64,000 bases of DNA from Zopfochytrium polystomum (Eukaryota > Chytridiomycota > Chytridiomycetes > Chytridiales > Chytridiaceae). The stretch is from the NCBI GenBank assembly GCA_025765615.1, contig JAIVFJ010000046.1, forward strand, positions 124,001 to 188,000, read 5' to 3'. Positions 45,170 to 57,599 of the stretch are shown here, piece after piece (position 1 is the stretch's first letter; every line of letters begins with the position of its first letter). Under the pieces are notes generated by a model. The model was not told the DNA's origin. It searched no databases and saw only the letters and a list, made by a program, of their open reading frames with translations. Position numbers and translations under genes: made by a program.

Positions 45170-46130
45170 CCATCTGGCTCACAAGGTGAGGGTAGTGAGA
45201 GATGGTACACACCCAGGTGTGTACATGGTCCCTTCGTTGGGCTCCTCTTAAGGCGCTGTGGGTGGGGAATGCAGCTGGCCCCACCAGCGACTGTGTGACA
45301 TTGCCGGCTCTGTGTTGGAGTGAGGATCCCTGGCACTTGCCTGCTGCGACGACTGTGGTGGTGGTGGCGACAACGACGGCGTCGTCGTCCCCAACCTTCC
45401 CGTCCCTGCAAGGGTGTTGGTGGCTGCGCCCAGTGCAGCCCCCAACACCTGAGAGTTCGATCTATGAGTGCCTGCCTCGGTCCTATTGCTGTGAGGGTGA
45501 GATGTGTGAGTACGAGAGCGATGCGATAAAGACCGTTGGTCGAGTGATCGTGCTGACGCAGCCTGGCGGGGTGCATGTACGATCACAGGTGTTTCTGCGT
45601 GCGAGTTCCCTGCTGGTGACCTTCCAACCCCTACATAGTCGACTCCCTTCTCTCTATCCCCCCCGTCGCTGGCGACGACGGGGGCTCCCGCAGCACTGTC
45701 TGCGGCGAGGGGCGCTAGGTTGCGCCCTGTCTGTCCCATCGCTATTAACCGCTCCTGTTGTATTTGAGATTAGGTTCCTGAGATAAAAACCCCTGTTTCC
45801 CCCTTCTCTCTCTTTATTCTGCGGTTGTGTTGCGCCCTTGGGAGTGCCCTTCCGTTTCCCCTCGCATCAGCCTGCAGCCACGCGAGTAATCAGTGCTCCA
45901 GCACCGATCCCTCAGAGGATTGTCCCTCTGAGTGTTCATTCTTTGTGTTTGAGACCCCTGTTAGACAGATCAGTAGGGATACTTTGTGGACTAGGCAAGT
46001 AGTAGGGTTGAAACACCCCCTAGACAACAGCCCAATAAAGTTAGTTTTAGCCTATTATTTGCTTTCCCTCACTCTTGGGCCCAGATCCCAGGGTCAAAGG
46101 AGTGAGTATAGTCTCACAGCTCCCACCCCC
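45170..46130 (+). repeat. Dispersed repeat R2, copy 1
   Basis: Blocks here recur at 62815-63000 and 63440-63690 in the same orientation, and the end part recurs inverted at 58850-58940. Shared words include GGTACACACCCAGGTG, GGAATGCAGCTGGC and CCTGTTAGACAGATCAGTAG. No protein is encoded. The family is not recognised. Confidence 0.75.
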
Positions 46131-46589
46131 TGACCCTCAACCCCCCCACTCAAAAGAGAGAGGTCGCAGATGATTTGATAACTTGTCCACCAGCCAGAGT
46201 CAGAGACAGAGAGGAAGACAGACGACCTGTTGACTGCCTGTTGACTGCCACTCCCAGAGATGGGTCGACAGACAACCCGTTGACTTCCACTCAGATAAAA
46301 AAACAGCCTGTTGACCTCCTTCCTTTATGAATTTTGCTGCCCCTTTCAGAGGGACAAATCATTGATTGATAGAAATAACAGCTCAATTTATTTTGCAAAA
46401 TCATAAGCAGAAATAGGATTTTAGTTCGGTTCAGCCACCCCACAGTTCTCCGTATGGGTTGGTGGTGACATTCGCACTGTGTTTGGGACAGTGATGCCCA
46501 CTTTGGTTCACTGGAGTGGAACACAGCAGTTTTGTTACGCAAAAAAGAGAGAGAGGGAGAGTGTGTGTGTGTGTCAACCCCCCCCTTTT
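46131..46589. other. Unassigned spacer with GTGT and C runs
   Basis: The stretch contains a GT repeat near 46560-46574 and pyrimidine tracts. It ends in T-rich sequence that is the poly(A) of the inverted LINE tail. Nothing coding is recognised. Confidence 0.4.
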
Positions 46590-46740
46590 TTTATTTTTTT
46601 TTTTTATTGTTCCAGCACCAGAGGGCCAGGCGGGAAGAGAAAGTGCTATCAGCAGTGAACCATCGTTGACTTAGTCAAGGTATCACCTCAGCAAACCCAC
46701 CCCATGCACTTTGGACTTACAGGGTTGTCAGGTATCTCCA
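46590..46740 (-). mobile_element. LINE 3' tail, truncated second copy
   Basis: Read on the minus strand it matches the LINE tail at about 34460-34605 (GGTGATACCT, CCAGCCC-type words and GGAACAATAAA) and ends in an A run (T-rich on plus at 46583-46606). It is a 5'-truncated LINE insertion, typical of target-primed integration. Confidence 0.8.
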
Positions 46741-47430
46741 CCACATATAAAAGAAGTAACAAAGAAGAGGGAATGGGAAGGAATGGTGGATGAAGAGAGG
46801 ATGTAGTTGTAAATGGAAAAGTTGAGGGACAAAGTTCTTGAAGCGAAAGGTGAAGAGATCAAGAAAGAGTAATAGTCAGAGAGGCAAGAGCCAGTGGAAA
46901 GCAAGGACAAGAGTTGTGGTCAGAAGGGCAAGAGCCCAAATGGAAGTTCAAAAGGAAAGGTAAATATGCGTTGTGATAGTAGTCAGAGTAGGCAAAGCCT
47001 GAGTCAGGGTTCCCAAAAGGGAAGTTTGGAGGAGCATCAAGGGTTATAGTCAGAGGGGTGAAAGCCATGTAAATGAGTAAGTTGTAGTGAGTGAGGTTTC
47101 AGGGGATAGGAAGCAGCCAGTCGAGGGCTGCAAGAGGGGTGGCCCCATAAGGGCAGAGTCATAAAAGATGGTGATAAAGAAGAGGGAAGTGGGAAGATGA
47201 CTGAGATTTAGTCGTTGAAGTGAAGTAGTAGTTGTAACTGGAGAGGTGAAGGGGCAATGTTCTCAAAGAGAGAGTTGAAGAGATAAAGAATGAGTGATGT
47301 ACGTTGCGATAGTAGTCAAAGTAGGCAAAGCCTGAGTCAGAGTTCCCAAAAGGGAATGTTGGAGGAGCATCAAGGGGTTATAGTCAGAGGGGCAAAAGCC
47401 AGGTGAATGAATGGATGAGATTGCAGCCAA
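46740..47430. repeat. Imperfect tandem duplication
   Basis: Two direct copies with a period of about 340-410 bp share GCAAAGCCTGAGTCAG, TTCCCAAAAGGGAA and GGAGGAGCATCAAGG (at about 46990-47045 and 47325-47380). No coding function is seen. Confidence 0.75.
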
Positions 47431-47619
47431 AGGACACGAAAAGATTTAAAAAAAAATAAAAAAAGGGTTGAAGGCGGTGGCTTTGCTTCTGCCATGGTGA
47501 TGGTGAGATCACGCCAAAAAATAGCGGCCAAAGGCTGCAACTGCAGAAAGTAGTGATGGTGAAGTTGAGATCGCGACCATTGGTTGAAATTGTGAAGAAA
47601 ATAGCGAAACTTGTGAGAC

Positions 47620-49800
47620 TGTGTTCTCTAAATCTCCTCGCCCTGGCCTGGAGGTGGAAATAGAGCAATGGCCTAAATACCAATCCTATCAAATGAAAAG
47701 GGCAAAAGAAGGTGTCTAGGGGTCACCAGACAGGAGAATGTATTTGGAGTCTTAAGCCCATCATCAAACACAAAAGAAACTCTTTAAACACAAAAAAGAG
47801 CAGCTATCACACATCTAAAAGGGAAACATAAGAAAAGTGTGACAAAGGTGGCACAATCACAAAAGAAAGTGCAAAATGCCTCTGGTCCAAGACACAGAGA
47901 AACCCGAATGGCAAAGCCAAAGGGACCAAATCACTTGGTAAGGAATGAGACTCAGGGCAACAAAGGGGGCGCCTAAGGCAGCACCAACCAATCTGTGCCA
48001 GCTCCTTCCCAAGGCAGAAGCCAAGGGGGCCGACAATTGAGTGGGGAGGAAAGTGGCCAGGTCCCAACCTGTTGGAGCCACCACCTTGGAGTACCAGCTC
48101 CCTCTCTGCCAAAGACAAGCCCTAAGTTCGAGGGGGTTGGACACAAAGGGCAAACACAAGGAACAGTTAGTGTGCAGAGATGCCTGTTGGATCAAACCAG
48201 AACTGTTTTCCACTTAACAGAACCAGACACATCTTGTCTCACTCCCAAGAGAGGTTCCAACTCAATCCAAGGAGGGGGTACACAGAGTGGGAGATAGTGG
48301 GACTCTTCTTGCTCCATCCTACTAGGACACAGACATCTGCCTCACCAGGCCAGAGGAATCCCCTATCTTAGAAGCAAGGAAGGTTAAAACCCACTCCCTC
48401 ACACAAGTGTGACACCATGACATCACAGGCATTAATCTGAGAGAAAGAGGGTCTGAACACAGTGAAGACCAGGCCCACCAAAAGCCACAGGAGCCAACAA
48501 CCAGGGAGGAGGGGGCATACCTGAGAGACCATTCCTGCAGCAGTACCTGACCAGCCAGCTCATTCATATCACCTTGAGAGACCTGGGTTTGACTAGATGT
48601 ATTGACAGGAACCTAGAGGCACCACCACAGATTTACCCTCTATCCTTCCATCACCACGTGGCTCCTACCCAGTCCAACCCAAACAGTATGCAGAATAGTG
48701 GGGTTGCACTGGGGATTGAACCCAACACACTGCCATGATGGCCAAGAGGAACCAACCCTCCTGTCACACACCAGGGGACTGCAACCCCCAGCTCATAGAC
48801 ACAGTCAGAAAGAAAAGGGCAGGCAAGGGACTTCAGGTACAGTTTTCACAGTCAACAAGAAGGGGGGGCAGCAGTTTATATAGGGGAGGGTTGGAATCAC
48901 AGGGAAGAGGAAAAGGAGGGAAAACACATACAACACAAAAAAAAAAAAACAATCAGTAAAACAGTAAAAAACAGGATGGGAGGGTGATTCACCAAATGGG
49001 GCTGAGCCATCAACAAAGAGAGACAGCTCAGAGAATCATGGGCCATTTCTTGGCAGACAGCCACCATCGTAGAGTGGAGGGGGGGTGGAGGAACTGGGAA
49101 GAAATGATTGGTGCAGACAAGAAGACACTCACCACAGCCACAGAAAGAAAGGAAGACACACAAAGAGAGACAGTAAACAAACAACTAAATAAAAGATAAA
49201 ACAAGAAAAAGAACCAAAACAAAAGAAAATACTAATTGAAAAAATAAGTAAAAATCATCAACAGAAAGAGAAAGAAAAGCCCTGTCTTCTCATACCACTC
49301 ATATGAGGCATACATCATGGTAGCTGGGCATCTGGACTTTGCACCTCTCCCACAGAAGTGGTTCAGTCCTTAGTCATTCCAATAGTGAGGGGTAATTAGC
49401 TGGGCATGGTGGACTTTGCAGCCCAACAGTCAGCATGTCTTGAACTTGGCACCTTCCCAATTGAAGGGAGCGCTCTAATCACTGAGCAAAGAAACCCTAT
49501 GCCAGCAGTTGAGCAAACACTGAGTCACTCGGTCTGCAGCCATTGTACAGAATAATAATAATAATAATAATAATAGCACAAATAATAATAGTGACAGGTG
49601 ACGTAGGCGCGACAACAAGTGTCAGTCAGTGGCTTATGTGGACGACCAATAATAATAAGATAATAATATATACAGCAGAGTCCAAGCCGAATGCGTTTAT
49701 AACGCGCTTCAAGACGGGTGGATAATCCTCACAATTATCAGTGAAAATTGGGTATACACTCTTTTATTTGAGGTCACAGGCTTGACAGCCTCACAACTTG
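47620..49800 (-). repeat. Composite repeat R1, inverted full copy
   Basis: This is the inverted counterpart of 58935-60845, identical over long stretches. The two share the same 74-codon open frame near 48735-48959 and 59706-59930, which is incidental. Order on the minus strand: hairpin block (49735-49718), ATT microsatellite (49575-49543), tRNA-like head (49495-49440), then the body ending near 47620. A further direct partial copy begins at 63690. Confidence 0.85.
49440..49500 (-). repeat. tRNA-like SINE head in R1
   Basis: On the minus strand GCTCAGTGATTAGAGCGCTC and AAGGTGCCAAGTTCAAGACA form box A and box B-like motifs around a CTCCC/GGGA anticodon-type stem. It is imperfect as a tRNA. 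Confidence 0.65.
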
Positions 49801-50420
49801 GAGTATTTGTCAACAGTGGAAGCCAGTGCCTGGATCTGCATTGGCAGTGGCTTGCTCTCCCCATGGCCATTGTGAGAACAATAACTGACAGTCACAATAG
49901 GTTTGGGTTCCGTCTTGTGCCTCTTGCTGCTAACCAGTCAGTTCTGCCTAACAGCAAAACATCCAAATGTGTCACATTTCAAAACCCAGTTATCACAGCC
50001 TTTCTTCGTTTTTCCAACTTTTGCTCAACAGAATCATCACAAAAAAAATTAAAAGATTGGAGCTATAGTCACTGAGACCAATTTATTTCTTGTCCATTTG
50101 AGAAGTAGTACGCAAATTTTGAAAGACTTTGGTGCAATTGTTGACAACAGTCCACTAACAGGAGAAAAAGCATGCCACCATTGGCAGAGCTCCAGTTTTG
50201 TTGCAATTACTATTTGTCTAGATTGGGTACAACAAAGTAAAAAGCACCAACAGAAAGCCCTTTCAATTCTGAACATGCTGGTACTATTTTCATCACAACA
50301 GTCGCATTGGTGCAGAAGTTAGGTATGGGACAACTTTGAGGATCATCGTGCTGCATGTGGCACAGTGGCACTGACCCTTAAAGGGTTAAACAGTACACCG
50401 TTTATTTTATCATATTCATA
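49801..50420. other. Repeat-derived spacer before the gene island
   Basis: Sequence at about 49820-49945 recurs inverted at about 63008-63120. The remainder to 50420 is AT-richer with no recognisable gene. Confidence 0.5.
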
Positions 50421-52396
50421 TCATGCGTCTTCAAAATGACCCAACTTTTGAATCTCGCGAAGGAGAGACTCTTCCTCGGCTTTCATGGCATCGAGCTCGC
50501 TGCTCAGCTGTGCCTCATCCACGACGTCCACGTGGCCAAAGCCTTGCGGAACCTGCACCAGGTGCATGTTGCGGTCGCCGATGAGCTGGATTATCGCGTC
50601 ATCGTCAGGACCGTTCGCTGTCCGAGCGTCGGTGGGACCCTCCTTTTCAACGTCCCCGATGGGATCTGTGAGTCCAAGCAGTTCAAACGGGTCGGGCAAA
50701 AGTTGCTGCCGGGGAGCGCAATGCTTTGGTTCAGCCGAGCGATCAACACTAGCCAGTGTTAAATCCGAAAGGGACAGCGGCGAATCCAAGGTGGTCTCCA
50801 TGTGCGGAAGCTTTTGGCCGGTGTGACCGTTTGTTGGTCTGCCAACTGAAGTACGACGAAAACAAGTCGAAGAACGGGGGCGTCAGTTTCTCGCACCTTT
50901 CACATCTGATTGTTTTCTTTTGCTCACCCTCCTCGTTTTGATCGGCATCGTCGGACGCGACTTCCGACCTCAGCATGGATAGGAACCTGTTCTGTGGACG
51001 CATGGGAGCCTCCACTCTTTCCGATCGTTTCAAAAAAGGAGAGGAAACGTCTGCTTCGCGCTGACCAAGTGCCTTGAGCCTGGCCGAACCAGGCGCACTG
51101 ACATCCATCACAGCCATGCCAATGAGTCGAGCCGTATCCTGCTGGATGACGCGAAGCGGCGTTGACAAGATGTTTGGGACCCGCTGAGGCGTGGCAGGGA
51201 GTGGAACGAGCACCGCCGCCGCTTGAACAGACGCAAGGGGGTTAGGGACACGGCGTGGGGCCATGGGCGAGGCTGGAGCGGCGGAGGGTGCAGCCATTCG
51301 GCTTGGAATCATTGCTGTCATGTTTGGCTTTGGGAGTCCGGCAGGCGCTCCGAACCCCGCTTGCTGACTTAAGGGGTGCACCATTTTCGTTTCGGTGTCG
51401 GCTTTTTGGGGAAGCATTGCTTTTCCAACAGTGCGGGTCAGGTTTTCGCTATTGAGCGAAGCATTAAATGAAAGCTCTTGAAAAGCCCGACCGGTCTCGT
51501 CGCGAGTAGGCTAATAGTGGAGGGGATGTCAATGTTGGAATCGAAATGTTCAAGGAACCGTTCGTCACCATTTTCACTGGAACTCGCATGGGTCCAGCGT
51601 ATATCGAAGTTCGTTTCTGAAGCCTGTCCATCTCCTTGACACGTGAAAAAACAATGGTAGTGTCAACGCAAAGAACTCCAAAAAAAGCTGTTCAGACCGC
51701 GTGATAAGACTGCATTGCCTGCTGCCTCGCTGCAGCTGATAAGGGCGGAGGAGCGGCGTAGACAGTCGTCCGCCTTGCTGGTCCAAGCGTCAACCTCTTT
51801 GCGGCAGGTCTGGGCGCAACGAGCGCGTGTCCGCCACCCCGCTGCAACCGACCAAGCTCCTTTGCGTCGAGCTCCTCGGTGGTCGACGCGCCCAAAATCT
51901 CGCTGAGGTTCGTATTGTCAAAGACCTCGTCCGAAAACCCCGGCGAGTCGCTTCCCTCCGCTCCTGCGCCCACCAGCGAATCCACGCTCAATCCTTGAGG
52001 CGAGCCTTTGAGCGGATGGGCGACACCTGCGGCGGCGGCTGCGGAAGCAGTTGTTGGGGACACAGCGGGCGGGGATGCACGTGCCGCCATCGCCGCTGCT
52101 GGCCCTGTCGATCGGACAGCCTGTGTTCGCGTGGCGTGTGCTGGTCTGACAGCTGCTGGGGCTCCTTCTGCGGCTGCTGCTGCTGCTGCTGCAGCGTTCG
52201 AGCGCCTCAGGCCCGAGGTCTCGCCAACACGACGCGGGCCGACGCCGCGAGGCGCCGAAGCGGTGGATGCGGTGTTTGGTCTGTTTGGCGCGGCGGACGA
52301 GGCTGAAGGCGGCCTACCAGGTGGAGCGAGTTGGGTCCGATTGTTGTCTTCGTGCCTCGTGGCGGCTCTAGAAGGGACAAACGTCTGCGTCGACAT
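50421..52396 (-). CDS. Unrecognised Ala/Pro/Ser-rich protein
   Basis: I do not recognise a family. Four exons (52396-51698, 51634-51569, 51510-50928, 50845-50421) join with consistent phases to about 590 residues. The ATG at 52396 opens MSTQTFVPSRAATRH. The N-terminal 150 residues are Ala/Pro-rich with a poly-Ala run. A segment NLSEILGASTTEELDAKELG is followed by two similar motifs (RRTTVYAAPPPL and KRTSIYAGPMRVP). The C-terminus is acidic and ends in a short predicted coiled coil (ELDAMKAEEESLLREIQKL). It is probably a disordered intracellular protein. It lies in an island of unique sequence between transposon blocks. Confidence 0.65.
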
Positions 52397-52503
52397 CGAC
52401 TTCTTTGCTTGGGCGACGGTTACGGCGCTTGGTCGGGGGTAGCGAGTGAGATGGGGTGAACTTTCGCTGCTGCGGGGCTCCGCGCGTCGACGTTCCAGTC
52501 GGA

Positions 52504-54852
52504 TTAGCCGGGGGTCCCGGTCGCTAGATCAGAGGAGTGAGAAAGCGCCTTTTTGTCGCCCATCGCCCATTGCCCACCTCTCTTCCCGAAGGGTAGCGGC
52601 TGCTGCACGTTGAAGAAAAGAGGACGATAGGGTTAAAAACACGGTCGCCATCGCCGATCTGACCAAGTGCATCCTTCTTGGCTGGCTGGACATGCAAAGA
52701 CTCACTGAAGGGATGGCTTGGCCGATGACGCTATAGTCGCCTGTCCTCTTGCAAAAGTGGTCGTAGATGATCTCGAGGACAATGTGGACGAGTTTGCTGT
52801 CAAAGCCGGCTTCCAATGCGGATGCGTGGTACTCCCAACCGCTTGGGAAGAGCCGACGCGCCCACGCACGCCGCCGGCGGTGCCGTGGTGCTGTTGGGAC
52901 GATGCGGTCAGGCCCTCACGTTGCATGTGCGGCTCTCTTGCCACAGAAAATTTTTGATCAATCGTTCAGTCCAACAGAAGGATTCGCGAAGATTCATTTG
53001 GTAATATTACAAACCACTTATCACCTTTTCCTTTCGCACATGAATTCCCCAACCACCAACGTGCGCCTCTAATACTCGCCGTCTGAACCAATGGCATCTA
53101 GGGACAATCGTGATGAATGTCGCCGCAGCGAAGGGCGGTGGGGGGTGGTTCCCGCCACCTTGTCCCCCTCCGACTGCTTGGCTTCCGGTCTGTCCCCCCC
53201 GCGTATCCAAGAAGCATCGTGCCACCAAAATCACAGAGCAGGGGATCAAGCAGAGTGGTGAGTAAAATTTGGAGAAATTTAGCTGGTTGTCAAGCGCAGT
53301 GCAAAACAAAAGGAAGATTGGGTGCACAAACTGAATACTCACCGAGGTTGGCTTGTGACATCACGTATGTGCGCACACATCGCTCGATCGAACTCTTGGT
53401 CAAAAGATACTGGGAATTCCAACCTGCGTGCAAGCGCGAAAAATGTTAACTGCCGGATACAAAGGAGTTCTGGGACCCCAAAAAGCTCACGTGTTGTTGT
53501 CCGCAGGACGCACTCGAGCGAGCGGGCGACGGGGGGCCTTTTTGTTTCGATCTGCAGTGGGCAGGCACCCTTCAATCAAGGTCATGATGGCAGCGATGCC
53601 GACTTTGCAATCATTGTCCGCTTTCACCACCTGCAGCATCCCCCAACGTCCCCAAGGTGGCGCGAAGGGATCATCGTGTTCGCTGAAAACGTCCGACTCG
53701 GCTTCCCTCTCTTCGACTTCGGATGGTTCGCCGCCCTCCACGAGCTCCTCTTCCTCTTCTTCCTCGTCGATAATCGCATCGTCAAAACCCACTGCAGCAG
53801 CCGCAATCCCAACGGAATAGGTGCCGACAGCCAGCAGCGGACGCCCTCGCGCGGGACTTTCTTCGGTTGGAAAAGTACTGTATTCGTACACCGAATCGCG
53901 GGACTCAAACGAGACCGCCCTGGAACGAAGCGGGAGTGGAATCCGAACTGGGGCGAGTGCACGCATTTATATATCGTTCGTTTCCATTGTTTTGTAGAAC
54001 GTGAGAGAGAAGTGGTCAGCAAAAGAAACAAAGTGGAACGATAGGTTTCAGCAAGTCTCAATTCATACCAGGTGCTATGTCCGCATCGTCCGCGTCCTCA
54101 TACTGTGTGGTATACACCATATTTGCAAGTTCGTCCTCGCTGATCTCGCGCTCCACCTCGTTCTCCACCTCGTCCTCTTCTTCGTCCGTGCGAAAAGTGG
54201 TCCCCACGTAGGCACTCTGCAAGTCGTCTTTTCGCCCGCAGTCGACGGGTGGCGTGGACAATAACGGGTCCTCGTTCTCGGTTTCGGTGGCAGGTGCGGT
54301 GCGCAGCGGCGTCGTGGTGGCCGCCACACTGGGAGCGGGCCGAGCAGAGGCAGAGCCAGAAGCGGTGGCGGTGGCGGCGGCGGCGGCGGATGACCGTAGT
54401 GCGCGGGCGAGGCGGTACATGGAGCGAGGGGCTTGGACGGCTGCGATGGCCGAGGCGAGTGGTGTGTGCGGGCCGATTTCTCGCGTGGGTGGCTCGCCAT
54501 CAGCGGCAGCGGCGATGGAAGCTGCAGTGGAAACGTTCCCTTCGTCGAGCAAGTCGTCGTCCGAGGGGAACGCGGAGTCCGGCCGTCGCCGCTTTGATCC
54601 TGCGCAAGGAGGGGTGCAATGGAAATGGCGAGAGAAGCGGGTTGTTCGGCGTCAGAACTTGCCGATATCAATGTCGTGGGGGCGAAGCTTCAACGTGGAT
54701 AGCGCAGGGGGGTGAGTGGGGACTGGCGGTAGTGGTGTGATACGATGCAGTGCAGAGAGTGTAAGAAGAAGGAGGGAGGGGGGGAAGGTGCCGCCTGCCG
54801 GGAGGGATGATGGGGGCAGGGCGGACTCGCCTCGTTTGCGCGTTCCGACCAT
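52504..54852 (-). CDS. Unrecognised multi-exon acidic protein (model incomplete)
   Basis: Several coding stretches on the minus strand appear to belong together. One (about 54609-54080) has a basic KRRRPDS start, Ala-rich centre and an acidic TDEEEDEVENEVEREISEDE tract. A second (about 53920-53515) has a DEEEEEEELVEGG tract and then DPFAPPWGRWGMLQVVKADN. A third (about 53424-53340) reads WNSQYLLTKSSIERCVRTYV. A fourth (52870-52716) reads LFPSGWEYHASALEAGFDSK and IYDHFCKRTGDYSVIGQAIP. A last exon (52610-52504) begins QPLPFGKRGGQW. Not all junction phases could be reconciled, so two genes are possible. A possible start is ATG 54852. No family is recognised. Confidence 0.45.
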
Positions 54853-55010
54853 ATGTCGCTCTATCTCCTGTGTGTGGGGCTTGCTTGCTTGCTTGGGGTT
54901 TCGAACGCGGCCAGGCGGAGTCCGAAAAATGATGGGTTGGTCTGGATCGAAGAAGTAGAGAGAGAGACAGCGAGTCAGCGACAGGGAGGGAGACAGCGAG
55001 TGAGAGAGTG

Positions 55011-55016
<6 letters not shown>

Positions 55017-55070
<54 letters not shown>
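55017..55070. repeat. GA dinucleotide microsatellite
   Basis: A 54-bp perfect GA tract lies about 70 bp upstream of the RRP46 start codon, inside the divergent promoter region. Confidence 0.95.
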
Positions 55071-55074
<4 letters not shown>

Positions 55075-55138
55075 TTCTCTGACAAGTCTGCCACCCAGAC
55101 ACAAAGAACTCTCTCCCACAGTCAATCAATCATAGTCA

Positions 55139-56487
55139 ATGGCACCCGTCGCCACTGCCGCCCCGGCCATCTCCGCTTCAGCTCCGACAAGAACAGACGG
55201 CCGCTCGTCGGCGCTGCAGATAAGACCGATGCAGACGGGCATCGGCTCGCTGCACCGCGCGGACGGCTCGGCACGCTTCTCGTGCGGTGAGTGGTTTGCA
55301 ATGGATTGTTCGGGTGATCACCCAGGACACGCCCGGACCAGATTTGATCGTCAGGGGTTTCTTATCCGCCCACCTCGTCCGACCCACGTACTTACGCCGA
55401 TGACCCCGCAAATGCTCAGGGCAAACCTCTGTCCTCGCAGCCGTCTATGGGCCAAAAGAAGTCAAGATCAGAGACGAAAAGCTGGACCGTGCTACTGTCG
55501 AAGTTATTCTTCGCCCACTGATTGGGTCCGCAGGTCTGTATGGGAAAAGGCGCGGGTTTGCGGCTGCGTTCTCTACGGCGAGACGCTGTGGTCTGTTGCG
55601 ACTGAGTAACACCTTGCTCGTCTTTCCTTGTTTCCGGGCCGCAGGAACAAGAGAGAGGCTCTACGAACGCGTCATTCACAGCACCATGGAAAATGCCATT
55701 GTCACCGCTTCTTTCCCCAGGACTGCCATCCAGATTGTACTGCAAGTTATGTCGGACGACGGCTCTGTGAGTGGAACTCCTTTTTCTCGCTTCTCTTCTC
55801 TATCCTTTCTTTGCTTTGTTCGCTGGTCTCTCGAGACGAGGGATATTCATCATCGCCACCTTCCGTCACACTGAAAAAAAAGGTACTGCCTGTGGCAATG
55901 AATGCGGCTTGCCTGGCGCTTGTCGATGCTGGGGTTCCACTCAAGTCGATGGTTGCGGCCGTGGAGTGCGCCTACAATGCGGAGGGTGAGTTGATGCTCG
56001 ACCCAAACGCGCAGGAACTTGAAGTAAGGAATGTCTCTCATCCCCCTTCCACTATTTCCCTGGTTTCGGCGTTGTTTCCTAATCCTTTGGGATTTGCTCA
56101 CCGCATTGTCTCCCTCCCTCGCATAAAAAACCCGAAACAAGTCTGCTGTGTCGACGCACGTGTACGCGTTTGACAACATCAATCCTCACACGACACTATG
56201 CAATCTGTCCACGGGCGCTTTCAAGCAACAGGAGGTTTGTCTACGGCATACGCCAGCCTCCTCTTCACCTATTGAATACATTATGCCTCCCTCACTCTCT
56301 CCCCACCACGAAAACGCGAAAGTTCGCCAAGGCCTTTGAGATGAGCCAAATGGCCGCAGCCAAAGTCCACGAATTCAATCGCAAAACCTTAGGTTTGAAA
56401 ATCGCCCATTTCGAAGCGGCAGCATCTGGAGCAGTGTCAACAGCTGCACCAGCAGGAGCGTCAGCTGGTGGAAAAAGCAAAGCCTGA
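55139..56487 (+). CDS. RRP46: RNA exosome core subunit RRP46 (EXOSC5)
   Basis: Six exons, 55139-55286, 55420-55533, 55645-55766, 55883-56023, 56142-56234 and 56323-56487, give 260 residues. The RNase PH fold is plain: SLHRADGSARFSCG, QTSVLAAVYGPKEVKI, ATVEVILRPLIGSAG, ERLYERVIHSTMENAIV, FPRTAIQIVLQVMSDDGS, VLPVAMNAACLALVDAGVPL and LMLDPNAQELE. These match human EXOSC5 segment by segment. RRP46 forms part of the six-subunit ring of the nuclear and cytoplasmic exosome that degrades and trims RNA; the ring subunits are catalytically inactive in most eukaryotes. The C-terminus ends in an Ala/Gly-rich tail with GKSKA. Confidence 0.93.
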
Positions 56488-57599
56488 AGTAAAATTTGTT
56501 TTCATGTTCAGGAGGGCTGGGTGATGTGTGTGTGTGTGCCTGTGTCAATTTACGACATAAACGGATTTTGGAGAGTGGAGATTACTGTTGAATTCCCCCG
56601 TTACCAGTAAAGTTGAGTGCTTCTGTGCTTTGCACTGCGGAAACTCTGGCTGTTTTTGGCGACAGTTTACATCGTCTCAGAGCCATAAGCATAGGGGCAA
56701 CTACAGCTGAACTCCATAATAGGACTTGCACATGGTTACTGCTACCTAACAGTGTGGTGGTGGCTAAGGCTCGGCGGTTAGATAGCAGAAGTTAACTGGA
56801 ACTGGAACCGAACCGGGCACACGGTAACTGTATCCGAACTGGGTGGTTGCAGCACAAAACCAATCTGAACCGGAACCAACTGGTTAAGTTCAGTATGAAC
56901 CGTATCCAGGTTTGGCTTTAACTGGGTTGGCTAGCACTGCAGAACTTGTAAACCAACTAGTATCCTGCCATGTCACTGCAGTTTTAGCCACCTAGCATAT
57001 AATGCCAACTGAACCGGCAGCGCCAGTTCAGTTAAAACAGATTTTCTTGAACCCCAACCGCATCCACAGCGCCATGAAGTCTCCAGCTGGACAGTTGGGA
57101 CATGCTGCTGGGCCTCCTCCACCAAGGGAGGCAGGTACTCCCTTGGTGGAGGAGGCACTCCGTCTAGTCACTCCGTCTAGTCAGGTGAAGCTGCTGTACG
57201 TGCCTCGCACTAGACGTCACGGACTAAACAAAGCAACCCCAAACGCGAAAAGAGCTGCACATGGAGAGGACCACCCACCCCAACATTCAAAGGTAGTGCA
57301 GTGGGAAAGGGGAAACTACGGCGAGTTGAACCATCCGAGGAGGATGATGGTGAAGGCAATGGGGAGCCGATGATGAGGAAGATGATGGCGGCGACTCTGG
57401 CAGCGTTGATGAGGTCCATGTCGACTTGGACGTCATGCTCACTGATGAGCAGCGGCAGTCTGGTTCAAAAGGCTCGATGCTACTCAAACTGGGAGTCATC
57501 GAAGTGTCAGCCTTGGATGAGAAGAATCTTTTGTGCCAGTACCCCTTCATGCTCCAAAGGTAGATGGGGCGGTGCTTGGTGTGGCATTCATCCCCTAGT
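56488..57599. other. Intergenic and decayed repeat sequence
   Basis: An AACC/GGTT-rich low-complexity block at about 56780-56960 resembles the interior of the element at 10911-11325 in word composition. Sequence from 57000 to 57600 has open stretches rich in Pro, Glu and Lys that may be the 5' part of the hAT element below. Nothing is certain. Confidence 0.4.
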